Positions 37,043-45,553 of a stretch of DNA of 64,000 bases are shown piece after piece. The notes beneath the pieces were generated by a model that was not told the DNA's origin, searched no databases, and saw only the letters and a list, made by a program, of their open reading frames with translations. The translations under genes and the position numbers were made by a program. Source of the stretch: Prauserella muralis (GTDB lineage: Bacteria; Actinomycetota; Actinomycetes; Mycobacteriales; Pseudonocardiaceae); assembly GCF_003202285.1 (NCBI RefSeq), contig NZ_MASW01000001.1, forward strand, positions 1,426,001 to 1,490,000. The letters are read 5' to 3'. Every line of letters begins with the position of its first letter. Within the stretch, counting starts at the first letter, position 1.

Positions 37043-38350
37043 GTGGTGGCGGGACGGCACCGGCTGCCCGCACCCCCGCGCGGGCTGCGGGCGATGGCGG
37101 GGCGGCTCAGCTGGGGCCTCGCCGACCAGGCCGCGTCCAGTCTCACCAACTTCGCCGTCGGCATCTACGTCGCGCGTGAACTCGGCGCCGTCGCGTTCGG
37201 CGTGTTCAGCATCGCGTGGGTCACCTACGGGGTGCTGATCAACGTCTCGCGTGGCCTGGCGACCGACCCGCTGATGGTGCGCTTCAGCGGCGTGGCCACC
37301 GAGTCGTGGCGCGGCGCTGTCGCCCGCTCGGCGGGCACGGCACTGGCGGTCGGCGTGGCGTCCGGCGTGCTGAGCCTGCTGCTGGGGCTGGCCATCGGCG
37401 GCTCCGTCGGTGCGGCCTTCGTCGCGCTCGGTGTCATCCTGCCGGCGCTGCTGCTGCAGGATGCCTGGCGGTTCGCGTTCTTCGCCTCGGGCGAGGGCCG
37501 CAGGGCGCTGGCCAACGACCTCGTGTGGGCGGGCGCGCTCGTGCCCGCGATGGTGCTCGCGGCGGGGCAGGGCAGCGTCGTCGCCTTCCTGCTGGCCTGG
37601 GGTGGCTCCGCCGCCGTCGCCGCCGCCTATGGCTGCGTGCAGACGCGGCTCGTGCCCCGGCTGACCGCCGTGCGCGCCTGGCTGGTCGAGCAGCGTGACC
37701 TCGGCACGCGGTACCTGGTGGAGAACGTCAGCAACAGCGGCGGCTCACAGCTGCGCATGTACGGCCTGGGTGCCATCGCCGGGCTGGCCGACGTCGGCGC
37801 GGTGCGCGGGGCCGAGCTGCTGCTCGGGCCGTTCCTCGCGGTGCTGATGGGCCTGGCCTCGGTGGGGGTGGCCGAGGCGGCGCGTGTGCTGCGGCGCGAC
37901 GCCCGCAAGCTGCCGTGGTTCTGCGCCGCGCTCGGCGGCGGCCAGGCGGCCGGGGTGCTCCTGTGGGGGCTGGCCCTGCTGGTGCTGTTGCCGGACTCCG
38001 TCGGCAGGCTCGTGCTCGGTGACGTGTGGGCGCCGGCGTCGGCGCTGATCGTGCCGCTCACGCTCAGCGTCACCAACGCCAGTTTCATCACCGGCGCCGC
38101 GGCGGGCCTGCGCGCGCTCGGGGCTTCGCGGCGCAGCATGCGCTGCCAGCTCATCGCCTCGGCCGCCTACGTCGCGGGCGGGCTGAGCGGCGCCGCGATC
38201 TCGGGTGCGGAGGGCTCGGCGTGGGGCGTGGCGGCGGCCACGCTGTTCGGCGCCGTCGTGTGGTGGGCGCAGTTCCGTGCCGCCCAGCGCGACGTCCCGG
38301 CCCCCGAGGGCACCTCCACCCCCACCGGCGAGGCGAGGCAGGCGGCATGA
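37043..38350 (+). CDS. Oligosaccharide flippase (Wzx/MATE-like)
   Basis: 435 residues with about 12 hydrophobic helices and the N-terminal GLADQAASSLTNFAVGIYVARELG typical of polysaccharide export proteins (shown in part: LTNFAVGIYVARELG). It would flip an undecaprenyl-linked oligosaccharide across the membrane. GTG at 37043 was chosen because AAGGAG ends 5 nt before it; GTGs at 37037 (overlapping the previous stop) and 37046 are alternatives. ATGA overlap with the pyruvyltransferase. Confidence 0.82.
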   Translation: MVAGRHRLPAPPRGLRAMAGRLSWGLADQAASSLTNFAVGIYVARELGAVAFGVFSIAWVTYGVLINVSRGLATDPLMVRFSGVATESWRGAVARSAGTALAVGVASGVLSLLLGLAIGGSVGAAFVALGVILPALLLQDAWRFAFFASGEGRRALANDLVWAGALVPAMVLAAGQGSVVAFLLAWGGSAAVAAAYGCVQTRLVPRLTAVRAWLVEQRDLGTRYLVENVSNSGGSQLRMYGLGAIAGLADVGAVRGAELLLGPFLAVLMGLASVGVAEAARVLRRDARKLPWFCAALGGGQAAGVLLWGLALLVLLPDSVGRLVLGDVWAPASALIVPLTLSVTNASFITGAAAGLRALGASRRSMRCQLIASAAYVAGGLSGAAISGAEGSAWGVAAATLFGAVVWWAQFRAAQRDVPAPEGTSTPTGEARQAA

Positions 38351-39528
38351 CGCGGCGGATCGGTTTCTTCGGCCTGCTCGGGTCGGGCAACCTCGGCAAC
38401 GACGGCTCGCTCGACGCCGTCGTCGGCTACCTGCGCGAGCGGCACCCGGAGGCCCGGCTCGACTTCCTCTGCATGGGCCCGGAGCGGGTGAGGCAGCGCT
38501 ACGGCACCCCGGCCACCCCGCTGCACTGGTACGACGCCCAACCCGGCACGGCCGCGGGTGTCCTGGCGGCGCCGCGCAAGCTGCTGGGCAAGCTGCTCGA
38601 TCCCTTCCGGACGCTCGCGTGGGTGCGCCGCCAGGACGTGGTGATCGTGCCCGGCATGGGGGTGCTGGAGGCGACGCTGCCGCTGCGGCCGTGGGGCTTC
38701 CCGTACGCGCTGTTCTTCCTCGCCGTCGCGGCACGGCTCACCGGCGCGAAGGTGGCGCTGATCAGCGTCGGGGCGAGCACGATCCGGGACCCGGCGACCC
38801 GGTGGCTCGTCACCAGTGCCGCGCGGCTGGCGACCTACCGCTCCTACCGCGACGAGCTGTCCCGGCAGGCCATGCGCGAGATGGGCGTCGACGTCAGCCG
38901 CGACCCCGTGTACCCGGATCTGGCGTTCGCGCTGCCCGTGCCGCCCGCTACGCCGGAGACGGGCGCGGTCGGGGTGGGGGTGATGGCCTACTACGGCGGC
39001 AACGACGACCGGGCCCGCGCCGAGCGGCTGCACCGCGCCTACGTCGAGACGATGCGGCGGTTCGTGCGCACGCTGGCCGACGGCGGCCGCAGCGTGCGGC
39101 TGTTCACCGGCGACGAGGTCGACGAGCGGGTGGTGGCCGAGATCCTAGCCACCCCGGGGCTCGACACCTCCCGCGTCACCGCCGAGCGCCCCGCCGACCT
39201 CGCCGCACTGCTGACGCGGATGAACGAGGTGGACACGGTCGTCGCCACCCGCTACCACAACGTGCTGAGTGCGCTGAAGCTCGGCAAACCCACGCTCTCG
39301 CTGGGCTACGCCGCCAAGAACGACGTGCTCATGGCGGGCATGGGACTCGGTGAGTTCTGCCAGCCCGCCCGCTCGGTGGACTTCGACCGGCTGCTGGAGC
39401 AGTTCACCAAGCTCGAAAGCAGGCGGGAGGAGCTCACCGCCACCCTCGCGCGCCGCAACCGCGAGCAGACCGAGCGCCTCGCCGAGCAGTTCGCCCTGTT
39501 GTCGAAGACCTTGCTGGAGGCGCCGTGA
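38347..39528 (+). CDS. Polysaccharide pyruvyltransferase family protein
   Basis: 393 residues. The N-terminal GLLGSGNLGNDGSLDAVVGYL and the C-terminal TRYHNVLSALKLGKPTLSLGYAAKNDVLM segment (in part: ATRYHNVLSALKLGKP) are typical of the CsaB/WcaK-type pyruvyltransferase family. It transfers a ketal pyruvate from PEP to a sugar of the glycan, or acts as a related GT-B-like enzyme. ATGA overlap with the flippase. The stop overlaps a 19-codon micro-ORF (GTGA). Confidence 0.85.
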   Translation: MTRRIGFFGLLGSGNLGNDGSLDAVVGYLRERHPEARLDFLCMGPERVRQRYGTPATPLHWYDAQPGTAAGVLAAPRKLLGKLLDPFRTLAWVRRQDVVIVPGMGVLEATLPLRPWGFPYALFFLAVAARLTGAKVALISVGASTIRDPATRWLVTSAARLATYRSYRDELSRQAMREMGVDVSRDPVYPDLAFALPVPPATPETGAVGVGVMAYYGGNDDRARAERLHRAYVETMRRFVRTLADGGRSVRLFTGDEVDERVVAEILATPGLDTSRVTAERPADLAALLTRMNEVDTVVATRYHNVLSALKLGKPTLSLGYAAKNDVLMAGMGLGEFCQPARSVDFDRLLEQFTKLESRREELTATLARRNREQTERLAEQFALLSKTLLEAP

Positions 39529-39584
39529 GCGACCATCGCGCAGCTCCGCTCGCGAGCGTCCGCAGAACACCGGAGGTGCCGTGA
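39525..39584 (+). CDS. Putative coupled micro-ORF (19 aa)
   Basis: A 19-codon frame (MSDHRAAPLASVRRTPEVP) starts at a GTG overlapping the pyruvyltransferase stop and ends at a TGA overlapping the GTG of the epimerase. The same context GGAGGYGCCGTGA occurs at both ends (39516-39528 and 39572-39584), so the segment looks like an insertion that duplicated the coupled stop/start site. Translation is unproven. Confidence 0.3.
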   Translation: MSDHRAAPLASVRRTPEVP

Positions 39585-40129
39585 AGGCCATTCCCGTGCC
39601 CGGCATCGCCGGGGCCTACCTCTTCGAGCCGACGCCGCATCGCGACGAGCGCGGCTTCTTCAGCCGCACGTTCGACGCCGCCCTCGCGCGCTCCGTGGGT
39701 ATCGACCCCGGCGGGTTCGCGCAGGACAGCCTCTCCCGCTCCCGCAAGGGCGTCGTGCGCGGCATGCACCTGCGTTCCGGTGCCGGCGAGGCCAAGCTGG
39801 TGCGCTGCTCGTCCGGCGCGGTGTTCGACGTGATCGTGGACCTGCGCGCCGGTTCGCCGACCTACCGCAACATCGAGCACTTCGAGCTCACCGGCGAGAC
39901 ACAGGTGAGCCTCTACGTGCCCGCGGGGTGCGCGCACGGCTTCCAGGCGCTCACCGAGCCCGCCGACGTCTCCTACCGGATCGACCGGCCGCACGACCCC
40001 GCCGAGGACGTGTCGATCGCCTTCACCGACCCGGAGCTGGCCATCCCGTGGCCGCTTCCCGTGACGCTCGCCTCCGAACGCGACCGGCGCGCGCCCTCAC
40101 TCGCCGAGGCCCTCTCACAGTTGGGATGA
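39581..40129 (+). CDS. dTDP-4-dehydrorhamnose 3,5-epimerase-like protein
   Basis: 182-residue cupin of the RmlC family. Family features include DERGFFSRTFD, RGMHLR (catalytic His) and YVPAGCAHGFQAL. It epimerises C3 and/or C5 of a 4-keto nucleotide sugar. Start GTG follows CGGAGGTGCC. ATGA overlap with the aminotransferase. Given the cytidylyltransferase upstream, the substrate may be a CDP- rather than dTDP-linked sugar. Confidence 0.88.
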   Translation: MKAIPVPGIAGAYLFEPTPHRDERGFFSRTFDAALARSVGIDPGGFAQDSLSRSRKGVVRGMHLRSGAGEAKLVRCSSGAVFDVIVDLRAGSPTYRNIEHFELTGETQVSLYVPAGCAHGFQALTEPADVSYRIDRPHDPAEDVSIAFTDPELAIPWPLPVTLASERDRRAPSLAEALSQLG

Positions 40130-41457
40130 CCGCCATGGACACCGAACGACCGCAGGCCCGCTCGCGGGAGGCCAACGAGCGGCTGCACGCCGCGATCCCC
40201 GGCGGCGCCCACACCTACGCCAAGGGCGACGACCAGTATCCCGATGACTGCGCCCCCGTCATCTCCCACGGCCGCGGGGCGCACGTGTGGGACGTCGACG
40301 GCAACCGCTACGTCGAGTACGGTTCCGGGCTGCGCTCGGTCAGTCTCGGCCACGCCCATCCCCGGGTCACCGAGGCCGCGCGCCGCGAACTCGACCGCGG
40401 TGCCAACTTCGTCCGGCCCAGCATCCTCGAGGCCGAGGCGGCCGAACGGTTCCTGGCGAGTGTCCGCACGGCCGAGATGGTCAAGTTCGCCAAGAACGGC
40501 TCCGACGTCACCACCGCCGCCGTGCGGCTCGCGCGTGCCGCCACCGGCAGGCCGCTCGTGGCGATCTGCCGCGACCACGCGTTCTTCTCCACCGACGACT
40601 GGTTCATCGGCACCACGCCGATGGCGGCGGGCATCCCCGGCCCGGTCACTGAGCTGACCGTGTCGTTCCCGTACGGCGACCTGGCCGCCACCGAACAGCT
40701 GCTGCGCGAGCACGACGGGCGAATCGCGTGCCTGATCCTCGAACCGGCCACCCAGCACGAGCCGCCTGCCGGCTACCTCGCCGGGCTGCGCGACCTGGCC
40801 CACCGGCACGGCTGCGTGCTGATCTTCGACGAGATGATCACCGGGTTCCGCTGGTCCGAAGCCGGGGCGCAGGGCCTCTACGGCGTCACGCCCGACCTGT
40901 CCACCTTCGGCAAGGCCCTCGGCAACGGCTTCGCCGTCTCGGCGCTGGCCGGGCGCAGGGAGCTGATGGAGCAGGGCGGCCTGCGCGACTCCCGCGACCG
41001 GGTGTTCCTGCTGTCCACCACGCACGGCGCGGAGACCCACTCGCTCGCCGCGGCGATGGCGGTGTTCGACACCTACACCGAGGAGGGCGTCACCACCCGG
41101 CTGCACACGCTCGGGCAGCGTCTCGCCGACGGCGTGCGCGAGGCCGCGGCAGGGATGGGTGTCGGCGAGCACGTGCTGGTGCGTGGCCGGGCGAGCAACC
41201 TGGTGTTCGCGACGCTGGACGCCGACGGCGCGCCGTCGCAGCCCTACCGGACGCTGTTCCTGCGCCAGCTGCTCGCCGGTGGCGTCATCGGACCGTCCTT
41301 TGTGGTCAGCAGCGCGCTCACCGACTCCGACATCGACCACACGATCGACGTCGTCGGCCAGGCGTGCGCGGTGTACCGCAAAGCGCTGGACGCGGGCAAT
41401 CCGGCGCCGTGGATGGGCGGCCGCTCGGTGAAGCCGGTGTTCCGCCGCCGGGCCTAG
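40126..41457 (+). CDS. Class III aminotransferase (glutamate-1-semialdehyde aminomutase-like)
   Basis: 443-residue PLP enzyme. PGGAHTYAKGDDQYPD is at the N terminus, LIFDEMITGFRWS gives the cofactor Asp, and STFGKALGNGFAVSALAG carries the PLP Lys. Its GSA-aminomutase-like class is found in polysaccharide loci, where it aminates or transaminates a sugar-linked or short-chain keto group; the real substrate is unknown. Last gene of the operon, converging with a 4-nt overlap on the F420-type oxidoreductase gene. Confidence 0.85.
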   Translation: MTAMDTERPQARSREANERLHAAIPGGAHTYAKGDDQYPDDCAPVISHGRGAHVWDVDGNRYVEYGSGLRSVSLGHAHPRVTEAARRELDRGANFVRPSILEAEAAERFLASVRTAEMVKFAKNGSDVTTAAVRLARAATGRPLVAICRDHAFFSTDDWFIGTTPMAAGIPGPVTELTVSFPYGDLAATEQLLREHDGRIACLILEPATQHEPPAGYLAGLRDLAHRHGCVLIFDEMITGFRWSEAGAQGLYGVTPDLSTFGKALGNGFAVSALAGRRELMEQGGLRDSRDRVFLLSTTHGAETHSLAAAMAVFDTYTEEGVTTRLHTLGQRLADGVREAAAGMGVGEHVLVRGRASNLVFATLDADGAPSQPYRTLFLRQLLAGGVIGPSFVVSSALTDSDIDHTIDVVGQACAVYRKALDAGNPAPWMGGRSVKPVFRRRA

Positions 41458-41843
41458 TCGTCGAGGTCGACGCGGATCGTCAGCAGGTCCGTGCCCACGG
41501 AGCGGACCGCGGCGCTGTTGCCCCGGGGCAGCTGCTTGAGGCGGGCCAGCGGGTCGTCGTCAGGCAGCAGGTGTGCGGTGCCCCGGTGCCAGCGGCCCTT
41601 GACCCGCACCCGCACCCTCGGATCGGCCTGGATGTTGCGGACGTACTGGGACCGCTCGCCGTGCTCGGACACCAGCCAGAACTCCGTGCCGGTCAGCCGT
41701 CCTCCGACGGGCGTGCGTCGCGGCTGCCCGGACTTGCGGCCGGTGGTCTCCAGCAGCACCTGGCCCGGTGTGCGGCGCGTGAGCGGATTGAGGACGTAGC
41801 GCTGAAAGGACGTGACGGCGCGGAACTTCAGATTGCGGGACAC
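41454..41843 (-). CDS. F420H2-dependent nitroreductase-family oxidoreductase (DDN-like)
   Basis: 129 residues with the split-beta-barrel pattern of deazaflavin-dependent oxidoreductases: LLETTGRKSGQPRRTPVGGR and RSQYVRNIQADPRVRVRVKGRWHRGTA (in part: YVRNIQADPRVRVRV). They use F420H2 to reduce varied substrates. Start GTG at 41843. It forms a short minus-strand pair with the PAP2 gene, 6 nt upstream. Confidence 0.85.
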   Translation of the reverse strand: MSRNLKFRAVTSFQRYVLNPLTRRTPGQVLLETTGRKSGQPRRTPVGGRLTGTEFWLVSEHGERSQYVRNIQADPRVRVRVKGRWHRGTAHLLPDDDPLARLKQLPRGNSAAVRSVGTDLLTIRVDLDD

Positions 41844-41849
41844 ATCGGT

Positions 41850-42521
41850 TCACCCTACCGACGCCACCCGGTCGATGACCATGCCCGCGAGCGGCACGAG
41901 CACGAACGCCGTGCACAGGCCACCGATCGTGTCGGTGGGGTAGTGGGCGTTGAGCGCCGACTGCGACCAGCCCATCGCGGCGCCCGCGCCCACCCCCAGC
42001 GCGAGCACCAGCGCCAGCGCCACCCACCTCGCCCTCATCGCCCTCACCACGCGTACGAGCAGCAGCGCCAGCACGATCGCCACCGCGGTGAGCAGCGCCG
42101 TGTGGCCGCTGGGGTAGGACAGGTGCCCGCCGTTGATCGTGCGCCCGGCCACGGGTTTGAGCAGGGTGGTGGCCACGACCGCGAGCGCGGGCCCGGCCAG
42201 GGCCAGCAGGGCGAGCCGCCGCCTGCCCAGCGCCAGGCAGAGTCCGGCGAGCGCGGCCACCAGCACCGCCGCACCCAGGGGCTCGCCACCGAAGTCGATC
42301 ATCAGGGCGAGTGTGCGCACTGGCGACGGCTCCGCCGCGTACCCGCCTGCCGCCGCCAGCATCCCGCCGTCGAACCCCGACGCCGTGGCCTGCCCGGCGT
42401 AGAGCCCGCCGAGGCCGATCACGACCAGCGCGGCGAGGCAGGCCACGATCCCGAGCGGCACGCGCAGTGCCGGGGGAAGGGCGGCCGGCGCCGCCGTCTC
42501 ACTGCCGCTCACGCTCTCCAC
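41850..42521 (-). CDS. PAP2 family phosphatase, membrane
   Basis: 223-residue multi-pass protein with five to six helices and all three acid-phosphatase motifs: KPVAGR (KxxxxxxRP-like), YPSGHT, and SQSALNAHYPTD (SxxxxHxxxD). It could recycle undecaprenyl diphosphate or dephosphorylate another lipid phosphate, which would suit the adjacent glycan genes. GTG start. It is divergent from the lasso operon across 110 nt. Confidence 0.87.
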   Translation of the reverse strand: MESVSGSETAAPAALPPALRVPLGIVACLAALVVIGLGGLYAGQATASGFDGGMLAAAGGYAAEPSPVRTLALMIDFGGEPLGAAVLVAALAGLCLALGRRRLALLALAGPALAVVATTLLKPVAGRTINGGHLSYPSGHTALLTAVAIVLALLLVRVVRAMRARWVALALVLALGVGAGAAMGWSQSALNAHYPTDTIGGLCTAFVLVPLAGMVIDRVASVG

Positions 42522-42631
42522 ACTGCAGAAGTCGGGGTCGTTGCGCCATTCGTTTCGCGACGGCCGATCGGAGTAACAAACGACCCGTCGCCCGCGAATC
42601 CACTATGGAACCGCGGGAGGAAGGGGCCAGC

Positions 42632-42883
42632 ATGCGCCTGCGATCGGCCGACATCTCGGCCCGCACCATCGGCGACGAGACCATCGTGCTCAGCCTGTCC
42701 ACCTCCCGGTACTTCACCGTCACCGGTGTCGGCACGCGCGTGTTCGAGCTGCTGGCCGAGGAGCGGTCGCTCGACGAGCTGGTGGGCGCCATCACCGAGG
42801 AGTACGAGATCGACGAGGGCACCGCCCGTCGCGACATCGAGACGTTCGTCGACCGGCTTCGCGATGCCCAGCTTCTGCACTAG
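42632..42883 (+). CDS. Lasso peptide B1 protein (PqqD-like leader recognition)
   Basis: 83 residues, a stand-alone RiPP recognition element of the PqqD fold (IVLSLSTSRYFTVTGVGTRVFELL is the beta-strand/helix core, given in part: SRYFTVTGVGTRVFELL), with a C-terminal acidic helical part. It binds the leader of the lasso precursor and presents it to the B2 protease. ATG follows GGGAGGAAGGGG; an in-frame ATG at 42605 is less likely. First gene of the left lasso operon; overlaps the cyclase gene by 20 nt. Confidence 0.88.
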   Translation: MRLRSADISARTIGDETIVLSLSTSRYFTVTGVGTRVFELLAEERSLDELVGAITEEYEIDEGTARRDIETFVDRLRDAQLLH

Positions 42884-44051
42884 CCATCCGGCGCTGCCCG
42901 TCATCCCGCCGCGCGACGTCGCCATCGGCCACCCGGCGGGCGACGTCGCGCTGCTGCCCGCGCGGCCCGCGCGGGTCGAGCCCGACCCGGCGAGAGCCCT
43001 GCGCGACGCGCTGCGTCCCGCGCTGCGGCGCTCCCCGTGCGTCGTGGCGTTCTCCGGCGGCCGGGACTCGTCCCTGCTGCTCGCCGTCGCCGCCGACCTG
43101 GCCGTGCGCGACGGGTTCGAGCCGCCGGTGGCGGTGACCTTCCGCTACCCCGGCGACGCGGCCGCCGACGAGTCGGCGTGGCAGGACCTCGTGGCGGCGC
43201 ACCTGCGCGAGCGGGGCCTGGCCTTCGAGTGGGTGCGGCAGGACATCGGCGACGAACTCGACCTCGTCGGGCCGCTCACGGCGCCCGTGCTGCGTGCTCA
43301 CGGCGGGCCCACGTTTCCCGCCGCGCTGGGCAACACGATCCTGCTCGCCCGCCACGCCGCTGGCGGGTCGCTGGTCACCGGCAACGCGGGCGACGAGGTG
43401 CTCGGCGGGCACCGGGCCGGGGTGCTGCGGGCGGTCGCGCGGCGGCGCGCGCGGGGCCTGACCCGCGCCGACTGGCGGCTCGCCGCCACCTGCGCCGCAC
43501 CGGCTCCGATCCGGTCCGCGCTGGCGCGCCGCGCGCTCGGCGAGGCCCGCTGGCTGCGGCCGGAACCGCGCCGGGCGGCACTCGCGGCCGCCGCGCGCAG
43601 GCACGGCAGGCGGCCGTTGCGCTGGGACCGCAGCGTGTGGTCGGCTCTGGCGCCGCGCGCGGGTGTCGTCGGCAGGCGCACCCGCACCGCCGTGGTGCGC
43701 GGCCACGACGCCACGCTGGTGGAGCCGCTGTCCGATCCGGCGTTCGTGGCGTCGTACGCGGCGTTCGGCGGGCGCTGGGGCGGGCTCACGCGCGCGGCCG
43801 CGATGCGGCTGCTCGCGGATGGCCTGCTGCCCGAGGAAATGCTCGCCCGGCGCGACAAGGCCGAGTTCAACGGCTCCCGGTTCGGCCCCGTGGCGCGGGC
43901 GTTCGCGACGGAGTGGGCCGGACAGGGTGTGGACGAGGGCCTCGTGGACCCGGTGGCACTGCGGGCGGCGTGGCTGTCCGACGTGCCACCGGCGGGCACC
44001 GCGATGCTGCTGCAGCAGGCCTGGCTGGCGACGGCGAAGGAGCGGTCATGA
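42864..44051 (+). CDS. Lasso macrolactam synthetase C1, truncated asparagine synthetase-like
   Basis: 395 residues. The ATP pyrophosphatase loop SGGRDSS is at about residues 63-69, with a second nucleotide-site motif GNAGDEVLGG. Only ~60 residues precede the loop, so the N-terminal glutaminase-like domain of ordinary lasso cyclases (about 600 residues) is absent. It would adenylate the ring Asp and close the lactam with the core N terminus. It is similar to C2 (SPCLVAFSGGRDSS, LLQQAWLAT near the end). Overlaps B1 by 20 nt and B2 by ATGA. Confidence 0.82.
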   Translation: MPSFCTSHPALPVIPPRDVAIGHPAGDVALLPARPARVEPDPARALRDALRPALRRSPCVVAFSGGRDSSLLLAVAADLAVRDGFEPPVAVTFRYPGDAAADESAWQDLVAAHLRERGLAFEWVRQDIGDELDLVGPLTAPVLRAHGGPTFPAALGNTILLARHAAGGSLVTGNAGDEVLGGHRAGVLRAVARRRARGLTRADWRLAATCAAPAPIRSALARRALGEARWLRPEPRRAALAAAARRHGRRPLRWDRSVWSALAPRAGVVGRRTRTAVVRGHDATLVEPLSDPAFVASYAAFGGRWGGLTRAAAMRLLADGLLPEEMLARRDKAEFNGSRFGPVARAFATEWAGQGVDEGLVDPVALRAAWLSDVPPAGTAMLLQQAWLATAKERS

Positions 44052-44470
44052 CGGTGCGCCGACGGGTGCGGCTGGCGTGGGAGCTGGCTCGCGCGGCCGC
44101 GACGATGGTGTTGATCGAGGCGAGCCTGCGGCTCAGCGACCTGCCCGCGACCTGCCGCCGGTTCGGGGTGCGCTGGGACCTGGACAGCGCGGCGCCGCCT
44201 GCCGCCGAGCCCGCGGTGCTGCCGCGCCGCACCCGGGCGGCGGTGCGCGCGGCGCAGCTCGTGCTGGCGCGCTGGCCCGCGGGCGACACGTGCCTGCGCC
44301 GCTGCCTGCTGCTTGGCCACCGGCTGCGCAGGCTCCGGCCCGTGCTGCGGATCGGGGTGAAGCGCGACGCCGCTGGGGAGTTCTCGGCGCACTCGTGGCT
44401 GGAGATCGACGGCCGGACGCTGGATCCGTCCGCCTCGGCGTACGCGCCGCTCGGCGCGGCGGGCAGGTGA
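44048..44470 (+). CDS. Lasso peptide B2 protein (transglutaminase-like leader protease)
   Basis: 140 residues. The Cys-His-Asp triad of the transglutaminase-like B2 family is seen: GDTCLRRCLLLGHRLRR (Cys), FSAHSWLEIDGRTLDPS (His and Asp). It removes the leader after Thr(-2)-x(-1). The N terminus is a short helical region with LARAAATMVLIEASLRL. ATGA overlap with C1 and GTGA overlap with the kinase-like gene. Confidence 0.88.
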   Translation: MTVRRRVRLAWELARAAATMVLIEASLRLSDLPATCRRFGVRWDLDSAAPPAAEPAVLPRRTRAAVRAAQLVLARWPAGDTCLRRCLLLGHRLRRLRPVLRIGVKRDAAGEFSAHSWLEIDGRTLDPSASAYAPLGAAGR

Positions 44471-45411
44471 GGGACATCGTGAAGCACCGCTACCGCGCAC
44501 ACGGCCTCGACGTCGCCAGCGAGGTGGAGCTGCCGTTGCCGCCGGCACCGCTGCCGCAGGGGGTGCCCGACCTGGTGCTGCGGCACGGCGAGGGCCGGCC
44601 GGTACCGGGCGGGCGACCACCCGGCAGGCTGCTTGCCGAGCTGACCGGCTCGGACGGCGTCGTCTTCTACAGCCTCGGCACCGACGGGCAGCGCACGACG
44701 CTGCGTTACCCGGCGCTGTGTGAGTTCACCGGCGACGCGGGGCTGGCCGAGGTCACCGCCCGGCTGCATCCGGGCACCGACCCGGGGTTGCTGCCGGTGC
44801 TCGCGGCCGGGACGCTGCTCGCCGTGCGGCTCATGCTGCGCCACCACCTCGTGCTGCACGCGAGCGCGGTGCAGCGGGACGGCAGGGCGCTGGCGTTCGT
44901 GGGTGCCTCCGGGATGGGCAAGTCGACGCTGGCGGCCGCACTGTGCGGGCACGGCTGCGGCCTGGTCGCCGACGACGTGCTGCGCGTCGACCGGGCGGGC
45001 GGTGAGCTGCGCGTGTACCCGGGCAGCACGGAGAGCAGGCTGCGCACGAGCGCGCGGGGCCTGGCGGAGACGGCGCCGCCGTCGGCGGTGCGGCCCACGG
45101 CCGACGGCAGGCTGGCGCTGCGGCCCCGGGTGCACGCCGACGGTCCGCTGCCGCTGGCCGCGTGCGTGGTGCCCCGGCCGAGCAGGGACGCGCGGGAGGT
45201 GTCGGTGGTCCGGCTGCCGCCGTCGAAGGCCTTCCTGCGGCTGACGCAGTTCCCGCGCGTGCTGGGCTGGCGGGACCCGGCATCGATGGACCGTTCCTTC
45301 CAGGCGCTGGCGGATCTGGTGGAGCGGGTGCCGGTCTTCGACGCCACGATCCCCTGGGGCCCGCCCTTCCGCGACGATGTCCTGACGGACCTGCTGACCA
45401 CGGTCACCTGA
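44467..45411 (+). CDS. HPr-kinase-like protein of lasso cluster
   Basis: 314 residues. VLHASAV and the Walker A loop GASGMGKST (about residues 145-153) followed by LVADDVLRV give the HPr kinase/phosphorylase-like nucleotide fold; the N-terminal ~130 residues are divergent. Homologues in lasso clusters of the paeninodin type phosphorylate the C-terminal Ser of the peptide. Both precursors here end in Ser, which fits. GTG overlaps the B2 stop. It is the last gene of the left operon and runs into the 21-bp repeat array. Confidence 0.8.
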   Translation: MRDIVKHRYRAHGLDVASEVELPLPPAPLPQGVPDLVLRHGEGRPVPGGRPPGRLLAELTGSDGVVFYSLGTDGQRTTLRYPALCEFTGDAGLAEVTARLHPGTDPGLLPVLAAGTLLAVRLMLRHHLVLHASAVQRDGRALAFVGASGMGKSTLAAALCGHGCGLVADDVLRVDRAGGELRVYPGSTESRLRTSARGLAETAPPSAVRPTADGRLALRPRVHADGPLPLAACVVPRPSRDAREVSVVRLPPSKAFLRLTQFPRVLGWRDPASMDRSFQALADLVERVPVFDATIPWGPPFRDDVLTDLLTTVT

Positions 45412-45412
45412 C

Positions 45413-45496
45413 CGCGAGTCCTGCGTCCAGACCCGCGAGTTCTGCGTCCAGGCCCGCGAGTTCTGCGTCCAGGCCCGCGAGTTCTGCGTTCAGACC
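45413..45496 (+). repeat. Four tandem 21-bp repeats
   Basis: Four consecutive units of the pattern CGCGAGTTCTGCGTCCAGGC(C) at 45413, 45434, 45455 and 45476, beginning 1 nt after the kinase-like stop codon. Units differ at one or two positions each. They oppose three inverted units at 45554-45616. Confidence 0.93.
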
Positions 45497-45553
45497 CGGG
45501 TGGCGTCGTTGCGCGAGCCCGCTGGGGGAGGTCGTCGCCCGGAGCGGAGCGCA

